From Podila epigama (Eukaryota > Mortierellomycota > Mortierellomycetes > Mortierellales > Mortierellaceae), in the NCBI GenBank assembly GCA_015679605.1, contig JAAAVE010000011.1:1-16088 (forward strand): DNA of 16,088 nt, in the 5' to 3' direction. Positions 1 to 10,990 of the stretch are shown here, piece by piece. Within the stretch, counting starts at the first letter, position 1. The number at the start of each line of letters is the position of its first letter. Under the pieces are notes generated by a model that did not search any database, was not told the DNA's origin, and worked only from the letters and a program-made list of their open reading frames with translations. The position numbers and the translations under genes were made by a program.

Positions 1-64
1 CCGATCAAAAGGACGGGATAAAATGAAAAAAAAAAAAAGAGGAGAATGAATGAATGAATGAAAA

Positions 65-3000
65 ATGACGGCCGCGGGTGTTTTGTTTGCAAACCATGGT
101 AAGACGTATACGCATGCGCATGGATAGGCACAAGAAAACATTAAAAGGAAGAAAAAAAAAAAAAATAGAGAGCCGACCGAGTTGAGCATTGGTTTGGGGT
201 GCGGTGGGATTGCATTGGGCATGTGCACATGTTTGTGTGTTCCCAACCCCTGAACTGTCTTTCTTTTTTTTTCTGTCAATGTGTCATCCAAATGAGTGAG
301 AATAGCATGCTAAAACTGAGGTAAACCGCTGACGTTTTCTTTCCGTCTTTTAGCAAGGGGACATTCTAAAAGTCACCAACAGCGCTTAATGCAAGCGTTA
401 CTGTCTATAGGACCCGAGCTACAATCTTGTCCACCTGAAACGCAGTCGCTACTTTTGGAGTTCCTAGGCGTCATGGTTCTCGGTAACGTTGATAAAATGC
501 ATACATTGCCATGCTGTGCCTCAGCATACACGTTAAAAGACTGGGCCAAAGGGCAATTTGTGTGCATCTAACCAACACATTTAAAAATCTTGTTCTTTTC
601 CTTCCCACAATGTCGCATTATAATCCTACCCCCCAACGGCCGATAACAATTCATTCCAACAGATCCTGTGCAGGAATGCTGTTCAACGTTGGAAAGGATT
701 GTTAGGGTAAACAAGGGACAAAGGAAAACATCGAGAAAGAAAAAAAAAAAACCACCTCCCAGTGCGCCAATGCAGGACAAAATCTTAATTCAACACGGAA
801 CTCATGCGCGTTCTCTTTTCTCTTTCTTTCGTTTTTATTCTGTTTATTCAATGTTTTGTTTTTGTTTTTATTTTTTTGTATCTTTGCCCAACATTTTGCA
901 TTAGACAGCCAAACTCTACTGTAGGCAAGCCATCAAACTTTTCGAAAAGAGTATTTACAAGTACCATGCAACCGCAGGAAAACAACGCCAGGATGGATCG
1001 CGCGAAGTAAGTGTGTGTGTGTGTGCATGCATGCTATTATATTAAAATCATGCTTCAAGCACAAAGGTGGACAAACAAGTTCTTCTATTTCCATTCCTGA
1101 CCTGTTTATGCCATCCTCTTTTTCACTCGCGCATGAATTTGCAATGCACTCATTATTGACGATTTTTTCAATAGAGTTACATCTCACAAGTTGTCTTTGA
1201 CACAAAGAAGGAAATGTGCAAGGCAATTTACGCGCTTAGCGGGACATTGAATCATGCCATCGCCTTTAAAGAATCTTTCATCATGGACAAGGTAAAGCAA
1301 CTCAAATATCTGTCTACATGTCGACGCTCCACAGTAGATCACCTGGATCACCTGGATTAGCTACTCAACTGTTTTCTTTTATCTTTTTCTTGGATCTCAT
1401 GTCTTTTGATATCTTATTATTCCAGACAGATAAATTTCTCAAGACATTGGACACGTGGAGGTCAATAGGACGGACAGACGCAGATAGCATTCGCTCCGTG
1501 TTTTCAGGACCAAGGTCAGAGGTACACAAAAAAACAAAAGAAAAAGAAAAAAAGGAAGGATCGGGGATTATATGGCCCGCATCGTGTCTGCATGAATGTG
1601 CATTTCTTTTTTGTCCTTTCAATAGAGGATGGAGGCATGAAGCAACACTGACCTTTTTTTACTTTATCTCAACTTATTTCCCAAATTATGGTGTCATTTG
1701 CTCAACAAAACAAACCATTTGGACCATGTAACAATAACAGACTACAATGCTAAGCGCGCTCACATTCCCACCAGTCGAATTCCCGCTGGAAGAGTTCCAG
1801 GTACAGTCAGAGTGTCACACGTCCAAGCAAAGCATTCAATGGACAAAAATCTAAGTGAATCGCATATTCATGCACCTATGCGACACATACACCATCTAAT
1901 ACCATCCTATCCTGTACCACGTTCGTTCTGTAGCCATATTTCTCGAGGTTTTGTCATTCGCTCATGCTTCCAGTGTCGTATCGCGATCTCGAGAATCTGG
2001 ACCCAATTACGCCAACACCGGGACAAAAGGCTGGATACCTCTTCCATCGCGACAGGAATGGCGAATGGAATAGGCAATACTTTTATATCCTTCCTCGTGG
2101 AATGCTCATGCAGTTTGCCAAAGGAAAGGTATGGTCTCGTCATCGCCTTGACGACTTGGTGTTCTCCTCAAATGCAAAAAAAAAAGAGAGTGGAAAAAAA
2201 AATAAAAAAAAGACAAAAAAAAAAAAAAAAAGAAAGAGAGAAACAAAGAAAGAAAGAAATAGGAACATCATTCTCACATTCTGTCTGTTTGTATTTTCTT
2301 CCTTCATAATCTCCACGTCCTTACCCTGGATATCTATCTTCCTTTATGAATAACTGCACAACCACTGGAAAGCGCAGGACATTCAAATTGCCAACTTGAA
2401 TCAGACGCTCCTTCGGACCATCAACATGGACTCGCGCGACTTTGTATTTGAGATTTGCTCAATAGAAGTCTATCTAATGTAGGTCTATCCTATAATGCAG
2501 ATGCACCATGCACAAGGATGCAGACTTATGCAGGAGCACAAAAAGGGGGGGGAAGCAATTGTTTCCCCTCCCCCCAGGGAAGGGAGAGGCACTTGCACCT
2601 GTAGCTCTCAGTCGCATGATCGCAGAAAAAAAAAACAGTGGTTCATGGAGCGAAAATTGTTGGGAAACAGCATGTGAAAAAAAAAGACAAAAAACAAATG
2701 CGCTCGTAGCCTTATAACTCACACTTCATGCACACATTCTACGCTCTCATGACAAATGCGGTGGGGTTTATAATAGGGAATCCATCCTCCAGGCCTCCAC
2801 AAAAGTCGAATTTGAAGAATGGAAAGCAGCACTGTTCTATTGGCACCCACCAGATGACGAAATCCCGCAGATTTATAGTCTGAAAGTGAGCACTCCACCT
2901 ACAGTAAGATACTCTTTCCTCTTTATGTTTTTTTTTCTTCCGCTTTCCTGTCTACATGTGTCGATAGGTTAACTAACAGAGACATTTATCTAATACTCTT

Positions 3001-6000
3001 TCTTTTCTTTTCTTTTCATTTCTTCTTTTATGCACGTATTGTTCATGCTCATTTCCAGAAACACATGTTCCCGAGGCCTAGGCATTTGAGTCTTGGACGC
3101 GTCTCCGAGACGAGCGTGAGCTCATCCAAAACACGGATATCAACTGAGCAGGCAAAAGTAAAGTCTGCGGACGTGTTCAAGTCAGGCGACCTCTACGTCC
3201 TTGGTAACTATTGACTTTTCGTTCTTTTCTTTTTCAACATTTTTATATCCTTTGTCTCTTTGGATGTCTATTCATCATGTGTCTTATCCCCTCCACATCC
3301 GTAGACGTGACGAGTAAACCGATGAGCTCTCAAAACAAAATCGGTGTCTGGAGACTTATCCATTGCACCATCCTCAGCAACGGCCTCTTTGTACAGTATA
3401 ATACTGGCCAGGTATTAAAACACAGTGTACTTGACTATCCTAGAAGAGTCCGAAAGAAAAGAAAGAAAAGAAAAAAAAGAAAAACAATTACTCATATACC
3501 TGTTTTTGCATTTCGTAGTTGGACAAGCCATTCGAGACGATACCACTCACCGACATTCTACGCACCCATATTTGGCCTCTGGATGGCAGTCTGTTTGCCA
3601 AAAAGCATTGCTTCTCTATCCGCTCAACTCATACACAGGATGTCAACTATTATGCAGTGTCACTCAAACGATCGAGCACTGACCAAGAGACTTTTAATTC
3701 ATGGCTGTATGCACTCAAATTCTTTGCCAAAGCCGAGGTCTTTGGTGCGAGTGCGGAGCTCGAGTACCGACTTTATCGGACGTTTTCAATCATTGTCAAC
3801 GATGGACGGAGGCTGCCTAAAGATCTCGAGGCTTACTGTGAAATCATGCTGGACGACCAACGCCGGGCTCGGACAAGTACTCGGACCAAGCTTACAAAAG
3901 GAGCTGAGCCAGATGCACCGTTCTGGCGAGATAGCTTTGAGTTCACGTAAGGCATTGGCTCCCTTTCATTTTCTTGTTCAAGTTTTTGGTCAAGCGCTTT
4001 TTCTCTTGTTATTTTTTTCCTTTGGGTTCGTTGTATTTAGTACTACAGCGAAAGAGATTCTGACAAAAGAAACTTCTTCCTTCTTTCTCATCTCGTGTTT
4101 AGTGACTTGGCAGCGGTGAACAAGGGCATTACAATCAATGTGATCCAAGCCAAGGGTAGCAAATTGATTCCCTTTGGACGGACACACATTCCAGTACGGA
4201 ACAACAAGGAGAGTGACGAGGGTTGGTATCCGATCCTAAACAACAATGACCGGACGCGGTCCACGGAACATCTGGGCGATTTGAGATTGAAGTTGAAATA
4301 TGAAGAGCAAATTGTCTTGCCTATCGCTAATTATGCAGAGTTGCTCGACGTAAGGTTTTTTTTTGTGTTTTGTTGTGACAGAGTTTTACACTTGCGGTCA
4401 TTACGGCAACGCGGAAAAATCATGTTAAAAAGTGTAACTAAACATTACGTGCTCTTTTTCTATTCCCTTCTTTACATTGTATTTATTCTAGATCATTGTC
4501 AACTTTCGAGAGAACAATGTAATCTCTTTACTTGCCGAGTTGGTGACAGACCTCGAAGGATTTTCAAAGAATGTTTTGCGTATCTTGGAAGGAAAAGGCC
4601 TTGCCGTTGTCTGGCTTAACACTCTCATTGATGACGAGATTGCTGAAGCGCGTCCGAGTATGACTTTTCCTTAATTTTTTTTTCTCTCTTGTTAATGTGT
4701 ACGCGTTTGATTGAAAAACAAAGATTGCAGTTGTTTCTCCTCACTAATGTCTTCTTTTTTGTTATATATTGTCTTTTGATAAAACAACGGACGCGATGCA
4801 GCTCGAGTGAATACTCTATTCAGGTGAGGCTACACTTCTCTCTTTACCACTCTTTTTTTTGTGAGAGAAGCATAATGTTTTGCATACTTTACTAACATCA
4901 ATTTGATTATCGACAATTTTTTGCAGAGGAAACACGTTGTTGACCAAAGCGCTAGATGCCTACATGCGTCTCGTGGGGACCGAGTATCTGGATGACACTC
5001 TGGGTGACATTCTTCGAGCCATCTGTAAGAACAAGGTTGCTTGTGAAGTTGACCCTTCCAGGCTCGATAAGAATGATGATCTCAAGACGCAATGGCGTAT
5101 TCTAATGACCCATACACGGTCCTGTTGGAAGGCTGTCACGGATAGTGTACATCATTTTCCAAGGTATGTTATTTGTGCATTTAAACTATTTTTCTTTTCA
5201 CCGAGTTCCATGATGATGAAAGAGCTTTTCATAGGATAATGTATATATGAAGTTATTCTAGGAGGACTAATATTCTCAACTACAACTGAATGAATGAAAA
5301 AAAAAACATTGATTTCAGGGAGCTTCTTCAAGTATTTTCGCATCTTCAACGGCGATTGACAGACAAATTCTCGACCCCAGGATCTACTGGCACTGGTAAT
5401 AATACAAAACAAGGCGCTTATTCGGGCGATCCAGACTCTGACCCAGAGCTGGCAAGTCTGGCACGGTATACGGGTGTCAGCGGGTTTGTTTTCCTACGTC
5501 TGATTTGCCCCGCAATTCTTGGACCAAAGCTTTTTCATATTGTTCGAGGTAAAATTTTTTAGAGCTTTTCACTTTTTTTTTTTATAATCCTCAGTTGTGG
5601 GGCGTTTTGGGAGGGGGATGATTTTTTTGTGTTGAATAATGTTCTTGTTTTGTCTGTTTGCTAATTTCTGTTATTGTATTTTATTATTGATGGATAGAAC
5701 ATCCTGAGCCAAGGGCACATCGTACTTTGACATTAATTGCAAAGTCGCTCCAAGGGTTAGCGAATCTTGTCTTGTTTGGCACCAAGGAGTCATGGATGGT
5801 TCCTATGAACGAGTTTATCAATGTAAAGACAAGGATGAAGAAAAAAAATGATGCCCATGGATGCTGTGGGATTATGCGATTGGGGAAGGAAGATATATCG
5901 TCTATGGATTAAAATATAGCTTTCTAGTCTTGTTTTTCTTTCTGACATTTTTTTTCTTTGCTTTATAGGAAAACTCCCAAAGCCTAAAGGATTTCATCGA

Positions 6001-7235
6001 CCATATTTGTGTAAGTATTTATGCTCGTGTTCGTTTGTGCTAGACACTACAAAAAAAAACCTATACATACAGCTAACATACAGTCATAAACAATATATTT
6101 GCAATAGCTTTCAGGAGTTTCATCAAGAGTTGATTCGAGCTCCAATTCGGTGCGTTCACTTCCAATCCAACCTAATTCCCCTAATTCAACCACCTCCTCT
6201 GTCTTCCGTACGCAACAAGGTCAACAAGCTTCCTCAAGTAAAAACAGTTTTGCAGGTAGTGGATCAGGATCAGGATCAGGATCAGGGCAAGGTGGGAACT
6301 CAACAAGCAACAATACGGCCAACACTGCAACGACTGCAACAACAACGACAAATTCTGCAGGACTGGCTAGTAATTTTCAAAGTGGTATCAATATCATGCA
6401 GCCCATGCCTTCACCTGGTTCCCAGAACCGTTTTGGGCAGAGTGCAAGTGTAAACAGTCGTCCGCCGTTGATGAGGGATGGACATTGTAATGGCAGCAGT
6501 ACCAGCAATAACGGTTCCAAGAACAGCGTCGGAGGAGGTGGAAGCTACAACTACAATAATAATCACAACAGCTACAGCGCCTACGAGAATAACAGCAACA
6601 TGCTCGTATTTGAAAATGGCACCGAAATCGATCAGACACAGCTGGATCTTCCACTCTTGCCACATTTAATTGACCTTGGCAAGGAGCTGTCTCATTTCTC
6701 AACTACTGTGGCGCGTGTGGTACCGCTCTGGCCAACTGAAGAGGTCGCTTTGGATCCCTACGAGCAGCAAAATGAACAACATCAGCACGCGAAGGAAGGA
6801 GGAGTAGGAGGCATGGTGGGCGCAGCCAAAGAGAATCGTGATGGCAACATGCAAAGGCGAAATTCAAGCGAGCAACATGAAGAAGACGAAGACATCCTCA
6901 GACGTGTGGGTCGTGTGTGCTGGGATCTCATTGAGACAATTCAAGAACGTGTCGAGTTGAGTGTTGAAATGGAGATGGAGGAACGCCGGCGTGCTGCACA
7001 GGGATACACACATCACGAAGGTGGCCCCCATCACCAGATGGCGAGCGGTGGTTATGGCAAGAGCAAAGTCTCACGAGAGGGGTCTCGCGATGGTGAAGAG
7101 TCGTATATCGTGTACGAACATGAAATCCAGGACAATGACTACGAAAGTCTAGAAGCCTATGGTCGCAACAGTTACGACTCGGAGGATGAATCCTTTGAAT
7201 ATTCAACAACCTATGATTTGAACCATGGTCTGTAG
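65..7235 (+). CDS. Ras-type GTPase-activating protein, PH-PH-C2-RasGAP
   Basis: Predicted to speed GTP hydrolysis by a Ras-family GTPase at a membrane. Exons: 65-98, 354-482, 663-706, 905-1006, 1175-1291, 1426-1514, 1626-1690, 1741-1800, 1974-2128, 2378-2478, 2777-2903, 3059-3203, 3305-3411, 3519-3946, 4103-4349, 4492-4657, 4802-4823, 4927-5163, 5319-5548, 5698-5822, 5969-6010, 6108-7235 (3900 nt, 1299 aa, phases continuous). Residues 12-171 are an unrecognised helical region. PH1 is about 228-325, PH2 385-497, C2 508-640, RasGAP 655-925. The GAP domain shows the arginine finger in TLFRGNTLLTK (Arg713) and the FLRLICPAIL signature (FLR at 850-852). The tail has Ser/Asn/Gln-rich sequence (939-1085) and two helical islands (about 1090-1138 and 1181-1223). 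The architecture resembles fungal Bud2 and animal SynGAP-type proteins; I cannot say which GTPase it serves. The start is the first ATG after an in-frame stop at 59-61 and splices in phase to exon 2, but is less certain than the rest. Confidence 0.88.
1626..1690 (+). other. Uncertain exon 7 of the RasGAP gene
   Basis: This 65-nt segment is needed to keep phase between exon 1426-1514 (ends with two bases of a codon) and exon 1741-1800 (starts with two). It has an AATAG acceptor in front and a GTGTCA donor behind. Its translation contains an aromatic, hydrophobic stretch (LTFFYFISTYF) that looks more like translated T-rich intron than conserved protein. I see no other phase-compatible donor. 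It may be wrong, or a sequence error may sit nearby. Confidence 0.4.
4802..4823 (+). other. 22-nt microexon of the RasGAP gene
   Basis: The exon is flanked by GATGCAG before and GTGAGG after, and encodes the residues that complete T-R-V-N-T-L-F-R. It contributes the first two bases (AG) of the catalytic arginine finger codon; the third base is the first base of the next exon at 4927. The family signature LFRGN can be built only when this microexon is included, which is strong support for it. Confidence 0.88.
6258..6288 (+). repeat. GGATCA hexamer repeat coding a Gly-Ser run
   Basis: About five near-identical GGATCA units inside the last RasGAP exon encode an alternating Ser-Gly linker followed by Gly-Gln-Gly-Gly. 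It sits at the start of the low-complexity region after the GAP domain and is a likely site of length variation between strains. Confidence 0.85.
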
Positions 7236-7241
7236 TCAAAG

Positions 7242-7247
7242 AATAAA
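7242..7247 (+). promoter_or_regulatory. Possible poly(A) signal of the RasGAP gene
   Basis: AATAAA lies only 6 nt after the TAG stop. It is the nearest canonical hexamer downstream of the gene. Fungal 3'-end signals are loose, so this is suggestive only. Confidence 0.35.
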
Positions 7248-7327
7248 AACGACGGTGATTGTGTGCCATCGTTGTCAAACACCTTGTGTCGACCAAATAT
7301 ATACGCATAATCGATATAATCGTTGTC

Positions 7328-7365
7328 ACGCGTTATCAACGCGTTTTACGGACGCGTCGACGCGT
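7328..7365. promoter_or_regulatory. Cluster of four ACGCGT boxes
   Basis: The palindromic hexamer ACGCGT occurs at 7328, 7339, 7352 and 7360. It is identical to the core of the yeast MluI cell-cycle box bound by MBF-type factors. The cluster lies in the 301-bp spacer between two convergent stop codons, not in an obvious promoter, so its function is unknown. The remainder of the spacer (7366-7536) is pyrimidine-rich on the plus strand and shows nothing else I recognise. Confidence 0.5.
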
Positions 7366-7536
7366 TCTTGTTGTTTTCAAAATTCTTATTGTGAAAAATG
7401 GCATGTTCTTCTGCTCTCTATTAGGCTCCCTCCCTCCCTTTCTCTTCTATCCGTTTCTACCTTTCCGTCTTTGCACCTTTCCATTGTTTCATTCTTTCTA
7501 CCTCTTCCAAAAATAGATGGTTCATTTCACATACTA

Positions 7537-10338
7537 TTAATGTTGTACAAGTTGCACTGTCAACTCACTGATGCCTTCTGACATCAGACGCCCATGAATC
7601 GAAGCCAGGATGGCTTGTTCATCCGATCCCTTGGCTACACCGACGATCAACGTCCCAATCATCTGACCATAGGTATTCGTCCACAAATGCGACCTTTCAA
7701 TCCGTACAATTGCAGGGTTAGTAAATGAGAGCTGTGAAAAAGGTGGTATAGAGAGTGGGTATTATATGTTAATGGGGTTTGAATACAAGATTAATTTTCA
7801 TGAATCAAAACACTCTCAAAAACCCCATTCAAAAAAAAAAAAAATCATGTCGGGACCTACCTGACGAATAGCTTCCTCAACACTTTCCAATGCTCTGGGA
7901 GGCGTGGTCTGGAGCAAGATCATGCCCAAGACTTTGGTCAATGGGCCACCGAGGTAAAAGAAGACAATGGATTGAATAATCGCTACCACTTTGTCTAGGC
8001 TCTCGATCCGAGGGAACGCTGCCACCAGCAATACACCAGCGACAGATCCCAAAACCGTCATTGTAAACTGGTTACGGAACACGGGTAATGTCATTGACTT
8101 TGTGCCAGGGTTTAACACTGAGTAGGAGTACGAAAGAAGGGAGTAAAACGAAGATGAAGAAGGAAACAAAAGAGATGAGAAGAAAATGTAATGGTTTTCA
8201 TTAGAAATGACTGAGCAGTAGGCCAACAATCAACCAAGACGACAATAGAAAATGATAAGGAAAAGAATAGAAATGAGAGACTTACATGAGCAAAACTGTT
8301 TATGATTCTGATATCCTGCAGAAATGATGGTCGAACCTAGGCCAACCAGGGCCCAAAAGATGGGGATACGCACAACACTATTTTTAAATGAAGAAAAACA
8401 AAAGAACATAAAAAGTCAGAAAATCAGGTTGTGGCATGGAGGGGGTTGAAGACGTGGTTACCCGGCGAGAGAAAAGGCAACGTTTTTAAGAAGAGTGAGA
8501 GAAAGTAGTAAATCCGATAGACACAATGGATAGAGAGAGTGAAGGAGTGAGAAAACTTACGAGCCATGATCCATGCCACCACCGTGGTGATCGTCTTCCA
8601 GCATCAAGTGCTCCAAACTCTCCTTAAGCATGTTCATTCCAATGAAGAGCAAATAGATGGCATTGAACAAGCCAAACAAGACTTCAAATCGCTCGATTCT
8701 AAATGATACAAATGATACAAATATGAAAAAAGCATACGTGTTAGACGATAGCATCGATTGTCCTTAGAAGCAGATACGAGGATATGTCAAATGACAGGGA
8801 TCAACTTGCGAGTGGTACAGTTTTTGTGTGCTGAATTCATGACTCACCCAAAGGGATGCTTGACGGTCGACTGCTTCATGTTGGTGTCAGTGCTGATGAC
8901 ATTTGATATGAAAATGTTGAGCACACCAAAGGCATCGAACAGGAGTACATATCCAAGGCCAGTAAGAGCTACGTGAAAGGCGAATCCAGCAGAGTGAGGA
9001 TGGGTTAAAATGGTGAATGGTGGGTCAGAATAAGAGTGTATCATGGCATCAATATCAAGGTCAACATTGCCATTTAACAAACGTCTTGCTACCTAATGAT
9101 CCTGCGCTCATTCCCGAGATCCACGTCATGATGGCGACAAAGGACTGGGCCAAGACCCATGTGAACAAAGTCTTTTGGGACGGAAGTAAACTGCTAAAGA
9201 TCTCGCCATAAGAAGGTAATTGCGATCGAAAGCTGACCGGATAGTGAACATGATTGTGATCATGGTCGTGATGATCGTGCCCATGATGGCTATGGCTATG
9301 GCCATGATGATCGTGCCCATGATGGCTATGGCTATGGCCATGATGATCGTGCCCATGATGGCTATGGCTATGGCCATGATGATCGTGTCCATGTCCATGT
9401 CCATGGTTATGTAGATCGTGGTTATGTCCGTGGTTGTGCGAATGATCGTGATCATGGTGATGTTGGTTATGATGATGGTGGTGGGCGTGACCATTGCTTA
9501 GACCGTGATCATGTCCATGGCTATGCCCGTGGTGGTCGTGCGCATGTGGGTGGTTATGGTGGTTAGGCTGCTCAGAAACGCCAAATAATCCGTTGGAGAC
9601 CTGCCCAGCAGGAGATATCCGAGTTGTGGCATGATCTGTGGCGTGGTTATGTCCGTGTGCGTGTCCGTGTGCGTGTCCATGAGTATGGTCGTGATCGTGG
9701 TTGTGTCCGTGAGAATGTCCATGGGTGTTTGTGGTATACTGATGAACATGACTTTGTGCCTGCTGGTGATGATGATGACTCTCCTGGTCAAGTCCCTGGA
9801 ACAGAGCGGTTGCACCTGCGCTGGTTGATGACGCCGTGGAGGAAGCAAAGGGTATATGTCCAGTCATGATGGAGGTGGACGATGACAGACCAGTCTATTC
9901 CAAAGACAATAAGAAGATGAGAAAGATGGAGATGAGAATGATATTCATTGTTGGCAAAACCATTTTGATTGCCACAGCGTTGGCGTATCGCGATTGACTC
10001 TGTATAATCCTATTCCTGGAGTGAATGTATAACTTCACAGGTACTCCTTTTTTTTTGAAAGTTCAAAGTGATGTAGTAAAAGAAAGAAAAGAACTCACAG
10101 CGACAGAAGGTGACAACTGCTTAGCATTGCTTTCGCTCAGACTGAGGATGGATGGCGAGGTCATGCCTGAAGGCATGAGACCATGGGCATTAAGGAGCGG
10201 GAGTCCCGAGGATGATGACGAGGTATGATGTTGATGATGTTGATGATGATGTGAATGCGTGTCGGACTGTGTACCTTGCTGCGAGGCAGCGACAAAAGGC
10301 GAGTGAGTGCGTCGCAGCAGCTGAGGATTCGTATCCAT
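7537..10338 (-). CDS. ZRG17: Zrg17/ZnT6-like cation diffusion facilitator subunit, His-rich
   Basis: Member of the CDF (ZnT) zinc transporter family. Zrg17-type proteins partner an Msc2/Cis4/ZnT5-type subunit to load zinc into the early secretory pathway. Exons read 10338-10099, 9894-9093, 8968-8848, 8698-8561, 8377-8286, 8117-7861, 7731-7537 (1845 nt, 614 aa; yeast Zrg17 is of similar length). Residues 1-118 are Ser/Thr-rich with a short His cluster. About 119-300 are dominated by H-G-H-S/D-H runs. TM1 is near 323-342 and TM2 near 349-366. The CDF signature HPFGIERFEVL spans 385-395. The C-terminal cytoplasmic domain follows from about 551, with LWTNTYGQMIGTL. The normal zinc ligands are missing: the TM2 HxxxD reads VLLFD (Val355) and the TM5 site reads QFTMT (Gln481, Thr485). 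This favours a regulatory or heterodimer subunit over a self-sufficient transporter. Each splice keeps phase. Confidence 0.85.
9270..9393 (-). repeat. 36-bp tandem repeat in the His-rich region
   Basis: Three perfect copies of a 36-bp unit (9270-9305, 9306-9341, 9342-9377) plus a diverging partial fourth copy encode repeats of H-G-H-D-H-H-G-H-S-H-S-H. The identity at nucleotide level shows recent duplication. Unit length is a multiple of three, so copy changes keep the zinc-transporter frame. Confidence 0.93.
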
Positions 10339-10500
10339 GGCGGATATAGATGTTATTAACAATGAATGTGTGTGAAAAACAAAAAAGAAGGAGGAATGAA
10401 GGAGGAATTGAAATGTGGAGGAATGAAACGGTTTTTTAAATAAAACGCATGGGAGAAAAAAAAAGGGGGGGGCAAGGGGTTCAATGCACTTTACGCTTAA
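10339..10500 (-). promoter_or_regulatory. Leader and probable promoter of the Zrg17-like gene
   Basis: On the minus strand, the sequence before the ATG is a pyrimidine-rich leader with three CATTCCTCC-type blocks (10387-10430) and a T/A-rich TATA-like stretch (TTTATTTAAAA, about 10434-10445) roughly 100 bp upstream of the start. I see no obvious Zap1-type zinc-response palindrome. Confidence 0.4.
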
Positions 10501-10503
10501 TCC

Positions 10504-10573
10504 TTGACTTGACACTTGATATTTTAACACTTGACACCTAACATTAGACATGTTGACACTTGACACTTGACGC
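10504..10573. repeat. Irregular TTGACACTT direct repeats
   Basis: Within 70 bp the words CTTGACAC / TTGACACTT occur at least four times (near 10508, 10529, 10553 and 10561), with variable spacing. The block is about 170-230 bp upstream of the Zrg17-like start codon, so it could be a cluster of factor-binding sites or a degraded minisatellite. Confidence 0.6.
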
Positions 10574-10986
10574 TATGCTTCCACCCATCCGCATCCTCTT
10601 GTTACTTCTTGCACTCTTACTACTTTTTGCTTTGATGGTACCCATCATGCTTGCATTGGAAATGTATGGATACTATTCACACAGTACAGGATACCGTTGA
10701 CTACCCATCTGTGTGTGCCAACAATGGGGCACATACCAACGGGGCCCACTGATTGGCCAGGACTGCTCTCATCCTTACCCTTCCAATTGACTGCTCCATA
10801 TCTGCCCCGTGCTTCTACTTCAATGTAGATATGGCCATGAGTAGCTTATTTTGTTTACTTGCATGTTTGTTTGAAACCAACTATTTTGTCGGGCACCATG
10901 GGAGTGGACAGACTATGGTCTATACAGTCCATAGGTAGCATAGGGGTCGTTCCAGATCTTGAGGGCAATCCATGAATACCTGTCCA
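10574..10986. other. Non-coding spacer
   Basis: No conserved protein, tRNA or rRNA was recognised on either strand. The short open frames lack splice context and family motifs. A minor inverted pair CTATGG/CCATAG lies near 10912-10933. Confidence 0.5.
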
Positions 10987-10990
10987 GAGA

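Noticed and set aside
1698-2309. 203-codon plus-strand frame ending in a Lys-rich run
   Set aside because: It joins part of a real exon (1741-1800) to introns and to a wrong frame of the PH exon; the Lys run is poly-A intron sequence.
3211-4119. 302-codon plus-strand frame
   Set aside because: It runs through the introns and reads the PH2/C2 exon out of frame; the in-frame exon 3519-3946 has the domain sequence.
9220-9414. Plus-strand open frame with Met-Ala-Met-Ala and Met-Ile-Val-Pro repeats
   Set aside because: It is the antisense reading of the His-codon repeats in the zinc-transporter exon; repeat composition alone keeps it open.
10063-10566. 167-codon minus-strand frame extending upstream of the Zrg17-like start
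   Set aside because: The part before Met at 10338 is pyrimidine-rich leader with Phe/Ser/Leu bias and no conserved sequence, and the end beyond 10099 is intron.
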